Assembly (NCBI RefSeq): GCF_012516395.1
Contig: NZ_CP051206.1
Location: forward strand, 4,469,334-4,533,333
DNA from: Dolichospermum flos-aquae CCAP 1403/13F
Lineage (GTDB): Bacteria > Cyanobacteriota > Cyanobacteriia > Cyanobacteriales > Nostocaceae
Direction of reading: 5' to 3'
Length of the DNA: 64,000 bases
The first letter of the stretch is position 1. Every line of letters begins with the position of its first letter. The notes beneath the pieces were generated by a model. That model ran no database searches, was not told the origin of the DNA, and saw nothing but the letters and a program-made list of their open reading frames with translations. Positions 55,959-64,000 of this stretch are shown piece by piece. Position numbers and translations under genes: made by a program.

Positions 55959-58144
55959 AAATCAATATCATCTTTAATGGTTTTTTGTTTTTCTCTGCGC
56001 CATTTTGCTCTAACTAAACGAATTTCGTCAAAACTGTAGCTTTCACCTAAATTTTCCCGAATGGGTGTGAGGGCAATATCACCAACAATTTCTAAGACGT
56101 TCCAGATTTTCTTTTGGCGTTCTAAGGGGACTAATTTACTTAAATCTACAGGTTGTTTTTTCTCAATTAAATTGGAGAGATGATTGATAATTGTGGCAGT
56201 TTTAACGTTGCGTTGTTTAGCGATGTTTTCAATACTCAAACCCTGATTATATAATTCCAATGTTGTTAATTCTGTATCAGAAGGTGAGTGAGAATGGGGT
56301 GAGGAACTAACTCGATGAATCGTCTTTTCTTGTAACCCTTGTTCTTGGCGGTATTTTTGAATTTCTGCTAAGAATCTTTCGCCATATTGAGATAATTTAT
56401 GACTACCAACCCCGGAAAGATTGCCAAATTCATCTAAGGTTTTTGGTTGGCTTTGTGCCATTAATTTGAGGGTAGAATCATGGAAGATGACGTAGGGTGG
56501 TACTGCTTGTTCGTCTGCGAGTTCTTTCCTAAGCGATCGCAATTTTTGCATTAGCACTTCTACATCTGCTGCTTTGACATTTCCCTCTTCCCACGTAATT
56601 TTCTTGGCTATAGGAACAGCAATGGAAACTGGGCGTTGTTTTCGCATTACTTCCCAACTCAAAGCATTAAGTTTTAAAATTGAATAACCGTCTGCGGTTT
56701 GTTCTATTAACCCTTGATGTAAAAGTGATCTTCCTAACATTCGCCATTCATCTACTGTTTTATCTTTGCCAATTCCATAGGTAGAAAGTTGATCATGTTT
56801 ATTAACAACAATTCTCTGATTTTTCGCGCCTCTTAATATATCAATAATATGTAACATTCCATATCTTTCTTTACACCTGGCCACACAAGATAGAAATTTC
56901 ATGGCTTCAATTGTCCAATCTTGGACAGGTTTAGGATAAAGACAATTATCACAATTTCCACAATTTCCCGGAAATCTTTCCCCAAAATAACTTAATTGAA
57001 TTGTGCGTCTACAGTCTGTACCTTCTGCATAATCAATTACCTGTCTTAGTTGCTGTTTAGCTATTAATTGTTCTTGGGGATCTGGTTTTTGATTAATACT
57101 CCACTCAATGGTTTTAATATCACCATAATTGAAAAATAATGTACATTTGGAAGGTTCGTCATCTCTGCCGGCTCGTCCTGATTCCTGATAATAACTTTCT
57201 AAATTTCGCGGTAAATCGGAATGCACCACAAACCGCACATCAGGTTTATTAATACCCATACCAAAGGCAACTGTGGCTACCATTACCCGCACATCATCCC
57301 GAATAAACCGAGTTTGATTTTTTGATCTTTCATCATCACTTAAACCAGCATGATAAGGCAAAACTGAAACTTTATCATTTTGGAGTTTTAAAGTTATTTC
57401 ATCAACTTTTTTGCGAGTTAAACAATAGATAATTCCTGAACCTTCATTTTCTCTAACTATTTCTAATAATTCGGCATAAGCACGATTACTTTTAGAACGG
57501 ACTTCATAATGAAGATTTTGACGGTTAAAACTAGCAATATGAATACTGGGTTGTTTTAATCCTAATTGTTCGATAATATCAGCCCTGACTCTATCTGTAG
57601 CGGTAGCAGTCAGAGCAATTGTCGGTACATCAGGATAACGTTTTCTGAGTAATCTTAATTGCCGATATTCTGGGCGGAAATCATGCCCCCATTCTGAGAC
57701 ACAATGGGCTTCATCTATGGCAAAGGTGGAAATTCCGACTTTTTCTTTAACTACGTCTAAGAGCGGGAGAAATCGTTCACTAACGAGGCGTTCTGGGGCG
57801 ACATAAAGTAATTTTATTTTACCATTCATGATCGCTTCTTCACGGGAGCGAACTTTATAGGCATTAAGACTACTATTCAGAAATGTGGCAGAAATATTAT
57901 TAGTTCGCAGTGCTTCTACTTGATCTTGCATTAAGGCTATCAATGGTGAGACTACCACTGTTAAACCGGGTTTCAAAAGTGCCGGTAATTGAAAACACAG
58001 AGATTTACCCCCACCTGTGGGCATGACTACCATTAAATCACGATTTTCTAAGGCTTCTTCGATAATTTGCCGTTGTCCAGGGCGAAATTGATCATAACCA
58101 AAATGATGTTTTAAGGCTTTTTCTAAGTGGGGGTACTGAAGCAT
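55955..58144 (-). CDS. recQ: ATP-dependent DNA helicase RecQ
   Basis: A 729-residue 3'-5' helicase. Seen: LEKALKHHFGYDQFRPGQ, Walker A MPTGGGKSLCFQLPAL, DEAH box AIDEAHCVSEWGHDFRPEY, motif VI GRAGRDD, the zinc-binding RQC cysteines (CRRTIQLSYFGE...CGNCDNC), a winged-helix RQC and an HRDC domain (ELADEQAVPPYVIFHDSTL). A further C-terminal helix-turn-helix-like region (LTTLELYNQGLSIENIAKQR) extends beyond E. coli RecQ (about 610 residues). Confidence 0.95.
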   Translation of the reverse strand: MLQYPHLEKALKHHFGYDQFRPGQRQIIEEALENRDLMVVMPTGGGKSLCFQLPALLKPGLTVVVSPLIALMQDQVEALRTNNISATFLNSSLNAYKVRSREEAIMNGKIKLLYVAPERLVSERFLPLLDVVKEKVGISTFAIDEAHCVSEWGHDFRPEYRQLRLLRKRYPDVPTIALTATATDRVRADIIEQLGLKQPSIHIASFNRQNLHYEVRSKSNRAYAELLEIVRENEGSGIIYCLTRKKVDEITLKLQNDKVSVLPYHAGLSDDERSKNQTRFIRDDVRVMVATVAFGMGINKPDVRFVVHSDLPRNLESYYQESGRAGRDDEPSKCTLFFNYGDIKTIEWSINQKPDPQEQLIAKQQLRQVIDYAEGTDCRRTIQLSYFGERFPGNCGNCDNCLYPKPVQDWTIEAMKFLSCVARCKERYGMLHIIDILRGAKNQRIVVNKHDQLSTYGIGKDKTVDEWRMLGRSLLHQGLIEQTADGYSILKLNALSWEVMRKQRPVSIAVPIAKKITWEEGNVKAADVEVLMQKLRSLRKELADEQAVPPYVIFHDSTLKLMAQSQPKTLDEFGNLSGVGSHKLSQYGERFLAEIQKYRQEQGLQEKTIHRVSSSPHSHSPSDTELTTLELYNQGLSIENIAKQRNVKTATIINHLSNLIEKKQPVDLSKLVPLERQKKIWNVLEIVGDIALTPIRENLGESYSFDEIRLVRAKWRREKQKTIKDDIDF

Positions 58145-58526
58145 GGTAGATGGCTGCTGCGTGTCTGAGTTGTGATGAAGATATTAGGATTGTAACAATT
58201 TCGCCGTTGTCTGTGAGAATAATTAGAGGTGGTTTTGCATTCAAGCTATCAACAGCGATATAGTGATATCTGAGCGATCGCACTGGCACTATTATATATT
58301 TAGATTGAATAAACGAACCACGAAGGAGCGAAGGTAGCGAAGAAAGAAGAGTTTTAGAGAGTTTTTGCGTTAGTTCTGGTAAGTTGTGTCTGTTGGATGT
58401 TTTTTGTCATAAACTAGGTAAGCTAGTTTTAATAATTACCCAGGATTTTGTATTTTGCTATTTTGTGAAAGAATTTAACATCTGATTTATTCAGATTAAT
58501 TTAAAAAAAGCGAACCGGATAAACTT
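58145..58526. other. recQ upstream gap
   Basis: A 382-base stretch. The minus strand near 58195-58290 reads VDSLNAKPPLIILTDNGEIV in an open frame into recQ, possibly a relic of another gene. A HIP1-like gagcgatcgcac and the ccacgaaggagcgaaggtag repeat (58318-58352) are present. Nothing else supported. Confidence 0.4.
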
Positions 58527-58772
58527 ATGTTTATTAGTATTGATCAAATTAAGGAGTCTCTGAAACATTTAGAAAAGGTAGATTCTTTTTGGGGAATTAC
58601 TTTTCTAAAATTTAAGCAATTACGATTACCTGTAGGGAATACTATTGAAATATCTCTTAATAAAGAAATTAAAGATTTCTTGGAAAAATACTATCAACAC
58701 AATGGATTCCTTATGACACAGGTAGGCCAGAAGTTGATCATTTTATTCCTAAAACGGTTAAACCTGAACTAG
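58527..58772 (+). pseudogene. truncated or frameshifted gene of unknown family
   Basis: ATG 58527 opens an 81-residue frame, MFISIDQIKESLKHLEKVDS followed by WGITFLKFKQLRLPVGNTIE and FLEKYYQHNG. After about residue 59 a different frame gives a more protein-like continuation (WIPYDTGRPEVDHFIPKTV, then KPELALARELIP). This suggests a frameshift or internal deletion. It stands 170 bases beyond the 3' end of the NACHT gene. Confidence 0.4.
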
Positions 58773-58943
58773 CTTTAGCCAGGGAATTAATTCCCTGTCT
58801 AATAGCTAAAGTCGGTTAAAACCGACTAATTATTGGGTTATGATCCGGTTTCGATATTATTCGGTACTATGGTACTATCTGTATTCCGGTGGTACTATAT
58901 TTATTCGGGTTTCGATATTATTCTGAAGTTTAAGGAAGTTTTT

Positions 58944-61900
58944 CTATCTCTTGGAAATACTATAGAAAATGCTTTTGACAGTGCGGAATAAACGAGTAAA
59001 AGAGGAAGGTTGATGCCAAGTCTGATAAAATTCTGGATAAAGCATATTTTGGGCGATTTTCCCAATGAGTTGATAATGTTCATTAGTTAGCTGATAACCA
59101 CTTATGGCTTTAATTACCATAGGTTGATCACCAACGCCTATTTTCCCTAAGCTATCAGCCGCCAACCTACGGATACCCCCATCCTGTGATGTGTTGATTA
59201 ATTCAACCAAAGCAGCGATCGCTTCTGCATTACCAGGGTCTATTTCGTATAAGTTATAAGCTGCCAACCTAAGGGTCTTATTATCCTGTGATGTGTTAAT
59301 TAATTTTACTAAAGCAGCGATCGCATCTGCATTACCAGGATCTATTTCGTCTAAGTTATAAGCCGCCCATATATGGGTCTCCTCATCTTGTGATGTGTTA
59401 ATTAATTTTACCAAAGCAGCGATCGCCACTGGATTACCAATGCCTATTTTCCCTAAACTTTCAGTCACATAATTACGGATAAAAATATCCTGTGATGTAT
59501 TGATTAATTTTACCAAAGCAGCGATCGCTTCTGCATTACCAGGGTCTATTTTTCCTAAGCTTTCAGATGCGTTCCTAAGTGTCTGCTCATCCTGTGATGT
59601 ATTGATTAATTTTACCAAAGCCGTGATCGCTTCTGCATTACCAACTCCTATTTTCCCTAAGCTTTCAGCGACAATTCCACGGATGAAAGCATCTGGTAAT
59701 GTGTTAGTTAATTCTACCAAAGCAGCGATCGCAACTGGATTACCAGGGTCTATTATTCCTAAGCTTTCAGCCGCCCAACTACGGGTATACCACGAATCCT
59801 GTGATGTGTTAATTAATTCTACCAACGCAGCGATCACAACTGGATTACCAACGCCCATTTTCCGTAGGCTAAGAGCCACATAACTACGGATAACCCTATC
59901 CTTTGATGTCTTGATTAATTCTACCAAAGCAGGGATCTCATCTGGATTACCAACGCCTATTTTCCATAAGCTTTGAGCCGCCCGCCAACGGATACCCTCA
60001 TCCTGTGATGTATTGATTATTTTCACGAAAGCAGCGATCACAACCGGATTACCAACGCCTATTTGCTCTAAGTTTGCGGCCGCCAACTTACGGATATTAT
60101 CATCCTGTGACGTATTGATTAATTCTACCAAAGCTGCGATCGCAACTGGATTATCAGGGTGTATTTTCCCTAAACTAAGAGCCGCACATACACGGATAAA
60201 CTGATCCTTTGATGTCTCGATTAATTTTACCAGAGCGGCGATCGCATCTACATTACCAATACCTATATTTTCTAGGCTTTCAGCCACGAACCTATGGGTG
60301 AAATATTCTTGTACTTGTAATATCTTGATTGACTCTACGAAAGCAGTAATTGCATCTGTATTACCACCGCCTATTTTTCCCAAATTAACAACCGCCTGCC
60401 GACGGATACCCTCATCCTGTGATGTGTTGATTAATTTTATTAAAGCAGCGATCGCAACTGGATTACCAACGCCTATTTTCCCTAAGCTTTCAGTCGCCTG
60501 ATGACGGATACCCTCATCCTGTGATGTGTTGATTAATTTTATTAAAGCAGCGATCGCTTTTTGCCGGTCTGTTTCTTGTAGGGCTACATCTGCTTGATCA
60601 TGAATATTACTAACACTATTATCGAATTTCCAATTAATAATCTGCTTGACTATTTTATCTGCTTGAGAACAATGTTTAAATTCGGCTATGCCCCCAGCAG
60701 CTAAAAAATAGGCTCGATATCCATAAAAACCTTTACCCTGATATTTTCCACAGCCATCTTTAAACTCAATTAATGCCTCAATAAACTGTTCTTTTTGAGT
60801 TCTTAGATTTTCTTCTGGTCGTCCTAACCACAGCAATATTGTCTGTTTCCACTGAGGTTCAAAAATGCGGTATTTTTGTGCTTCTATGGGTTTATTTTTA
60901 TGGGTTTTCGGTAAGAAGAAATCCCAATCATTAATTGCTATTGCTGCAAAATATTCTTGAAATGAGGTATGGAAAAAAGCATAAACAGGTTTTCCCTTTA
61001 TATCCATTCCAATCTTATTAAGCCAACCTAATTTTAGGGCTAATGTTAGTTTATCATCACCTAAAAACTTTTTAACGAACCCATCCAGCAAGCGGAAACG
61101 AGAGGTTTCCCGATCTATTGCTTCCCTTGCTAATTTACCTAGATCAGTAATTAGTTCTTGACGTTGTGTTTCGCTTATTTGCGCGAATTCATCTTGTTTC
61201 CATCCGTTAAAATTATCAACTAATTGCTGATAAAATTCTGCTTGTGTATCTGGTAATTTTGCCTCTCTTCCTTGCCAATTTAAACAAAGTAGTGTTAACC
61301 GCAGAGGATTTTTAACTAAATCTTGAATCCGTTCTCTACCAGGTTCTTTTAAAGTATTAAATAACTTTCTACCCGCTTCTGCTTTTTTTTGAAAAGTAAA
61401 CCAGTTATTAATAAACTGTTCTACCTGTTCAGGATAAGAAAAATCTAAATTTCTATAGGTATCAAAATTAGAAAGTTGATTGTTACCACCATCCCATAAA
61501 TTTAACCGACAAGTTAAAACAATTCGCGCTTGATTAATATATCCACCTTCCCGAATTTGTCGAGCAATATCTGTTAAAATATTACTAGAATTTGTAGACA
61601 TTTCATCTAAACCATCTAATAATAACCATACTTTGTCTTGATTAAATTGGCCAATAAAATCATCTTTAATGTCTTTTGTAATTTCTGATATTTTACTTCT
61701 CTCAACAGCATTCCGTAACCAAATTTCATCTAAATAATCTTTTAATTTTCCATTTTCTAACTCTGCTAAAGATACCCAAATAATAATTGATTCTGAATTT
61801 TTCTTAGATAAATAATCAGCAATTTTTTGTAGTAATGTAGTTTTACCCGCTCCCGGTTCACCAATAATTGCAATGCGTTTACCTTGACTTTTTTTAGTAT

Positions 61901-62132
61901 CTTTCTTGTGAAAAACTTGGGTTAAAAATTCATTATGTTCATATTTTTGAGTTATTTCTGTCTCTTGATAAAGTGCTGAACCTTTTTCTGGAGAAATATC
62001 TTGATTATGATTGTGTTTGGGTTGTTTTTTCCGTTCTACTAAACCCATTTCTATATAAATATCTGGCAAATTAAAAGTTACCCCCTCAGCGCAAGTAAGG
62101 GGATTTGTGGTTAATTTTTGCCGTTCTTGCAA
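58944..62132 (-). CDS. NACHT-domain NTPase with HEAT repeats
   Basis: STAND-class ATPase, the group that includes bacterial NLR-like antiphage proteins. In this 1062-residue frame the NACHT domain has Walker A GEPGAGKT (residues 91-98) and Walker B LLLDGLDE (about 170-177). A winged-helix-like region follows, then 14 HEAT-like repeats of 34-36 residues (about 522-1001), the presumed sensor. The only start for this frame is TTG 62132 with no proper ribosome site. Upstream, 24 further sense codons in the same frame lead to the TGA that ends the 153-residue gene at 62205. The two were probably one protein of about 1240 residues with an N-terminal effector part. Whether the product is made by readthrough, reinitiation or not at all is open. 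Confidence 0.85.
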   Translation of the reverse strand: MQERQKLTTNPLTCAEGVTFNLPDIYIEMGLVERKKQPKHNHNQDISPEKGSALYQETEITQKYEHNEFLTQVFHKKDTKKSQGKRIAIIGEPGAGKTTLLQKIADYLSKKNSESIIIWVSLAELENGKLKDYLDEIWLRNAVERSKISEITKDIKDDFIGQFNQDKVWLLLDGLDEMSTNSSNILTDIARQIREGGYINQARIVLTCRLNLWDGGNNQLSNFDTYRNLDFSYPEQVEQFINNWFTFQKKAEAGRKLFNTLKEPGRERIQDLVKNPLRLTLLCLNWQGREAKLPDTQAEFYQQLVDNFNGWKQDEFAQISETQRQELITDLGKLAREAIDRETSRFRLLDGFVKKFLGDDKLTLALKLGWLNKIGMDIKGKPVYAFFHTSFQEYFAAIAINDWDFFLPKTHKNKPIEAQKYRIFEPQWKQTILLWLGRPEENLRTQKEQFIEALIEFKDGCGKYQGKGFYGYRAYFLAAGGIAEFKHCSQADKIVKQIINWKFDNSVSNIHDQADVALQETDRQKAIAALIKLINTSQDEGIRHQATESLGKIGVGNPVAIAALIKLINTSQDEGIRRQAVVNLGKIGGGNTDAITAFVESIKILQVQEYFTHRFVAESLENIGIGNVDAIAALVKLIETSKDQFIRVCAALSLGKIHPDNPVAIAALVELINTSQDDNIRKLAAANLEQIGVGNPVVIAAFVKIINTSQDEGIRWRAAQSLWKIGVGNPDEIPALVELIKTSKDRVIRSYVALSLRKMGVGNPVVIAALVELINTSQDSWYTRSWAAESLGIIDPGNPVAIAALVELTNTLPDAFIRGIVAESLGKIGVGNAEAITALVKLINTSQDEQTLRNASESLGKIDPGNAEAIAALVKLINTSQDIFIRNYVTESLGKIGIGNPVAIAALVKLINTSQDEETHIWAAYNLDEIDPGNADAIAALVKLINTSQDNKTLRLAAYNLYEIDPGNAEAIAALVELINTSQDGGIRRLAADSLGKIGVGDQPMVIKAISGYQLTNEHYQLIGKIAQNMLYPEFYQTWHQPSSFTRLFRTVKSIFYSISKR
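59130..60570 (-). repeat. 14 HEAT repeats visible as about 102-bp DNA repeats
   Basis: Units of mostly 34 codons with core AIAALVKLINTSQD and SLGKIGVGN. Many units keep the same DNA words (gcagcgatcgc; tcctgtgatgt; gattaattttacc), with about nine GCGATCGC octamers at the same place in the unit. The units are more alike in DNA than protein conservation requires, indicating recent expansion or gene conversion. Confidence 0.9.
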
Positions 62133-62204
62133 CTTTTCGCGGCAGATTTCTGGACAGTTAATGGGGGGTGACTTTGTCTGACCTTCCCCTTCAGACGAGT
62201 TTAG

Positions 62205-62666
62205 TCAGTAATTATAAGTTGGGCTATTAACTATATTTGTTTGACCAATGATTCCCCCCCTGTCTGCGGTCATTATTTCTGCCAATTTTGTATTATTATT
62301 AATAACTGAAGGGTGATTTTTAATTTCTTCTGCTTTCTTTTTAATTTCTTCAGCAGTCTTTGAGGTATCAGTATTCACTGAACTTTCCAAATCTAAAACC
62401 GCTTGTTTAATTTCCTCGTCCTGGATAGCTTCTGTTAATTCTATGACAGCTTGACCATAATCTAATAACTGGGTTGTATTTGCGTCCACAGCCGCAGTTA
62501 ATTGTGGTGCTAACTTCTTCTGACGTAACTTATTGATTAATTGATTTACTTTTCCCCAGATCATATCACCAGTATTTTCACCTATCTTTTCCAGAGATTT
62601 CATGCCTATTGTAGCAATAGCAGTTGCAATAGCAGTTGCAATAGCTGTAGTTATTATCAATCCCAT
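62205..62666 (-). CDS. N-terminal effector part of NACHT protein (separate frame)
   Basis: A 153-residue protein: a hydrophobic N-terminus (about residues 2-20) rich in Ala/Ile/Thr encoded by tandem gcaatagcagtt units, then SLEKIGENTGDMIWGKVN, helical segments (DYGQAVIELTEAIQDEEI), and NNTKLAEIM...GQTNIVNSPTYNY. I recall this module fused to the N-terminus of cyanobacterial NACHT proteins, ahead of a CPEICR-like linker. Here it ends in TGA and the NACHT coding sequence continues in the same frame 24 codons later (NCPEICREK visible). The hydrophobic start suggests a membrane-acting effector; that is inference. Confidence 0.75.
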   Translation of the reverse strand: MGLIITTAIATAIATAIATIGMKSLEKIGENTGDMIWGKVNQLINKLRQKKLAPQLTAAVDANTTQLLDYGQAVIELTEAIQDEEIKQAVLDLESSVNTDTSKTAEEIKKKAEEIKNHPSVINNNTKLAEIMTADRGGIIGQTNIVNSPTYNY

Positions 62667-62822
62667 AAATTTAATTTGAGGTAAGTTGGATACTAAAAAT
62701 CAAGGTTATTTTGTCTGTGGAAAGGCTGTTTTTAGCTGCTATCCTCAGTTTCTCCCCAATACTAACACAATTCCCCTAAAAAATGCCAAGATATAAATTG
62801 TGAACTTTTTTAAACTCAAATC

Positions 62823-63104
62823 ATGAAAGCAATTTGGAATGGCGCTATTTTAGCCGAAAGCAATAATACCGTAGTTGTCGAAAACAATCATTATTTCCCT
62901 GCTGACGCTATTAACAAGCAATACTTTACAGACAGTAGCACTCATACCACTTGTCCCTGGAAAGGGGTTGCTAGTTACTACAGTGTCGAAGTTAATGGAC
63001 AAGTTAACAAAGATGCAGCTTGGTATTATCCTAGCACTAAGGAAAAAGCTAAAAATATAGAAGGTTATGTTGCTTTCTGGAAAGGTGTAAAAGTCGAGGC
63101 TTAG
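62823..63104 (+). CDS. DUF427 domain protein
   Basis: A 93-residue single-domain DUF427 protein: MKAIWNGAILAESNNTVVVE, NHYFPADAIN, HTTCPWKGVASYYSVEVNG, DAAWYYPSTKEKAKNIEGYV. Family is widespread, function unknown. Monocistronic, followed by a hairpin. Confidence 0.9.
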   Translation: MKAIWNGAILAESNNTVVVENNHYFPADAINKQYFTDSSTHTTCPWKGVASYYSVEVNGQVNKDAAWYYPSTKEKAKNIEGYVAFWKGVKVEA

Positions 63105-63114
63105 TAAACAAAAA

Positions 63115-63147
63115 GATTCCCGACTTATTAAAGAAGTCGGGAATCTA
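63115..63147. terminator. hairpin between DUF427 and RHH-Mop genes
   Basis: AGATTCCCGACTT pairs with AAGTCGGGAATCT, ten bases after the DUF427 stop and 19 bases before the stop of the converging gene. Compared with 50735-50767 the stem pair C-G has become T-A on both arms, a compensated change. Probably a bidirectional terminator. Confidence 0.75.
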
Positions 63148-63166
63148 AGTTCCAAAAACAGTATTT

Positions 63167-63601
63167 CTAATCTTTGGCAATCACAATATCATTAGATTTA
63201 ATCACAGCATAGGCTTCTGTACCTTCAGATAATTCTAATTCTTCAGCGGAAACTCTAGTAATCATGGAAGTTAACTCAACTTTGTGAACAATTTCTAGAG
63301 TTATTTCTGTATTTACACTTCCAGTTGTGACTCGTTTCACTACTCCTTTCAAAACATTACGCGAACTCACTTTTAATGCTTTTTTGGGACTAACAATTTC
63401 CCATTCAGGATGCTTAGTTTCTGCTTTTTCCTGTGAAGTTGATAATGATATGGACGGTGCTGAATATTTATTAAGTCCCCGCACTAATTCCCGCAAAATC
63501 TCAGTTTTAGTCCGCTGGGAGTTTTGACAAAATTCTTCTAATATCTTGCGTTCTTCTTCGGATGTTTGAAATGTCACCCAACCCTGGTCTTTTCTTGGCA
63601 T
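63167..63601 (-). CDS. ribbon-helix-helix protein with Mop/TOBE domain
   Basis: A 144-residue protein. The N-terminal 45 residues look like a ribbon-helix-helix DNA-binding domain (GWVTFQTSEEERKILEEFC, RTKTEILRELVRGL). The C-terminal 68 residues form a Mop/TOBE molybdate-binding domain (SSRNVLKGVVKRVTTGSVNT, MITRVSAEELELSEG, AYAVIKSNDIVIAKD). A molybdate- or tungstate-responsive regulator different from ModE (which is winged-helix) is the simplest reading. No mod transport gene is in view. Confidence 0.75.
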   Translation of the reverse strand: MPRKDQGWVTFQTSEEERKILEEFCQNSQRTKTEILRELVRGLNKYSAPSISLSTSQEKAETKHPEWEIVSPKKALKVSSRNVLKGVVKRVTTGSVNTEITLEIVHKVELTSMITRVSAEELELSEGTEAYAVIKSNDIVIAKD

Positions 63602-63666
63602 AAAATTACTAATTTATTGAGTAAATATAATCCTAATACAATACTAGCAATAATCAATACAATCAA

Positions 63667-63703
63667 GGGCGCAGACCCTGCGCCCCTACAGGTTTTTTTA
63701 TAT
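63667..63703. repeat. GGGCGCAGACCCTGCGCCC palindrome
   Basis: A GGGCGCAG/CTGCGCCC stem with short loop, followed after nine bases by a T run on the plus strand. It lies just downstream of hisA (minus strand). A common dispersed cyanobacterial palindrome; may act as terminator for transcription from the left. Confidence 0.6.
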
Positions 63704-63715
63704 TGCTAATTCATT

Positions 63716-64000
63716 TTAAGCAATGCTAGAAATACCGAAATCTGGTGGTATATCTTGCAGTCTTCCCGGACCAATAGCTTGTAATCCTTCTTTGAGGAGA
63801 ATATCACCAGTATACAAGGCTTTACCAACTATCACACCTGTTACACCTTGGGGTTCTAAAGCTAATAAACTTAATAAATCGGTGACGGAACTTACGCCAC
63901 CGGAAGCAATTACGGGTATGGAAATTGCCGCTGCGAGTTCTCGTAATGCGTCTAAGTTGGGTCCTTCTAGTGTGCCGTCACGGTTGATATCAGTGTAAAT
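63716..64000 (-). CDS. hisA: phosphoribosylformimino-5-aminoimidazole carboxamide isomerase (3' part)
   Basis: Histidine pathway isomerase. Only the C-terminal 94 residues are in the window: [16 protein letters not shown] (catalytic Asp in TDI.RDGT), then [15 protein letters not shown] and [15 protein letters not shown], which are phosphate-binding motifs of the TIM barrel. The gene continues beyond 64000. Confidence 0.95.
   Translation of the reverse strand: MYTDINRDGTLEGPNLDALRELAAAISIPVIASGGVSSVTDLLSLLALEPQGVTGVIVGKALYTGDILLKEGLQAIGPGRLQDIPPDFGISSIA

Noticed and set aside
59500-60501. Plus-strand frames opposite the HEAT repeats
   Set aside because: Mirror of the repeat array; each copy gives the same antisense words (INFTKAAIASALP).

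Overview
The window comes from a filamentous, probably heterocyst-forming cyanobacterium (Nostocales, Anabaena/Dolichospermum/Aphanizomenon-like). The reasons are cytochrome c6, PsbN, cytochrome b6/subunit IV and a CpcS-type phycobilin lyase, many GCGATCGC (HIP1) octamers, heptameric tandem repeats, and AT-rich intergenic DNA full of small palindromic elements. No rRNA, tRNA or CRISPR array was seen.

Layout. 0-7.8 kb: housekeeping (petJ, a TonB-like protein, psbN, purA, a short ribosomal protein L25, an APH/P-loop kinase fusion, YdcF). 7.8-14.4 kb: accessory patch with two Uma2 genes, decayed Rpn/DUF4351 nuclease genes, a Phd/RelE-type toxin-antitoxin pair and a single-chain MmeI-like (type IIL) restriction-modification enzyme. 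14.6-25.6 kb: metH, purC and the outer-membrane/lipid A block omp85-lpxC-fabZ-lpxA-lpxB. 25.6-28.3 kb: an inserted cassette of C5-cytosine methyltransferase, zinc deaminase-like protein and an unrecognised protein. 28.5-46.9 kb: cpcS, site-2 protease, degenerate metallo-beta-lactamase-fold protein, C-terminal processing protease, petB-petD, anti-sigma factor, rimI, lysA, dacA-uppS, DUF3143/J-domain pair, a second toxin-antitoxin pair, Uma2, dnaJ-like and dnaK. 47-58 kb: C-terminal-anchor-like secreted protein, orphan HicB, SDR, trxA, PDH E2, YlqD, acyl-ACP synthetase, two tiny membrane proteins, recQ. 58.5-62.7 kb: a NACHT-HEAT immune-type protein whose reading frame is interrupted by one in-frame TGA. 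The window ends with DUF427, an RHH-Mop protein and the 3' part of hisA.

The most unusual material is between the genes. Two 416-422 bp ORF-less elements (38525-38940 and 47358-47779) have the same hairpin with a bulged base at both ends. The stems covary, the right-end hairpin is followed by exactly 23 nt, and both elements end directly at an ATGA that is the start codon of the next gene (dacA and a secreted-protein gene). They look like HEARO/omega-RNA-type members of the IS200/IS605-IscB world. At least five further families of short inverted-repeat elements are present. One has ten copies, five of them in an 83-bp-period array between dnaJ and dnaK. Several show compensatory changes in their stems.

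Two loci are candidates for new biology. One is the C5-methyltransferase/deaminase/unknown cassette. The other is the NACHT protein split by a stop codon but open in the same frame on both sides. Assignments rest on motif recognition by eye; no database search was run.
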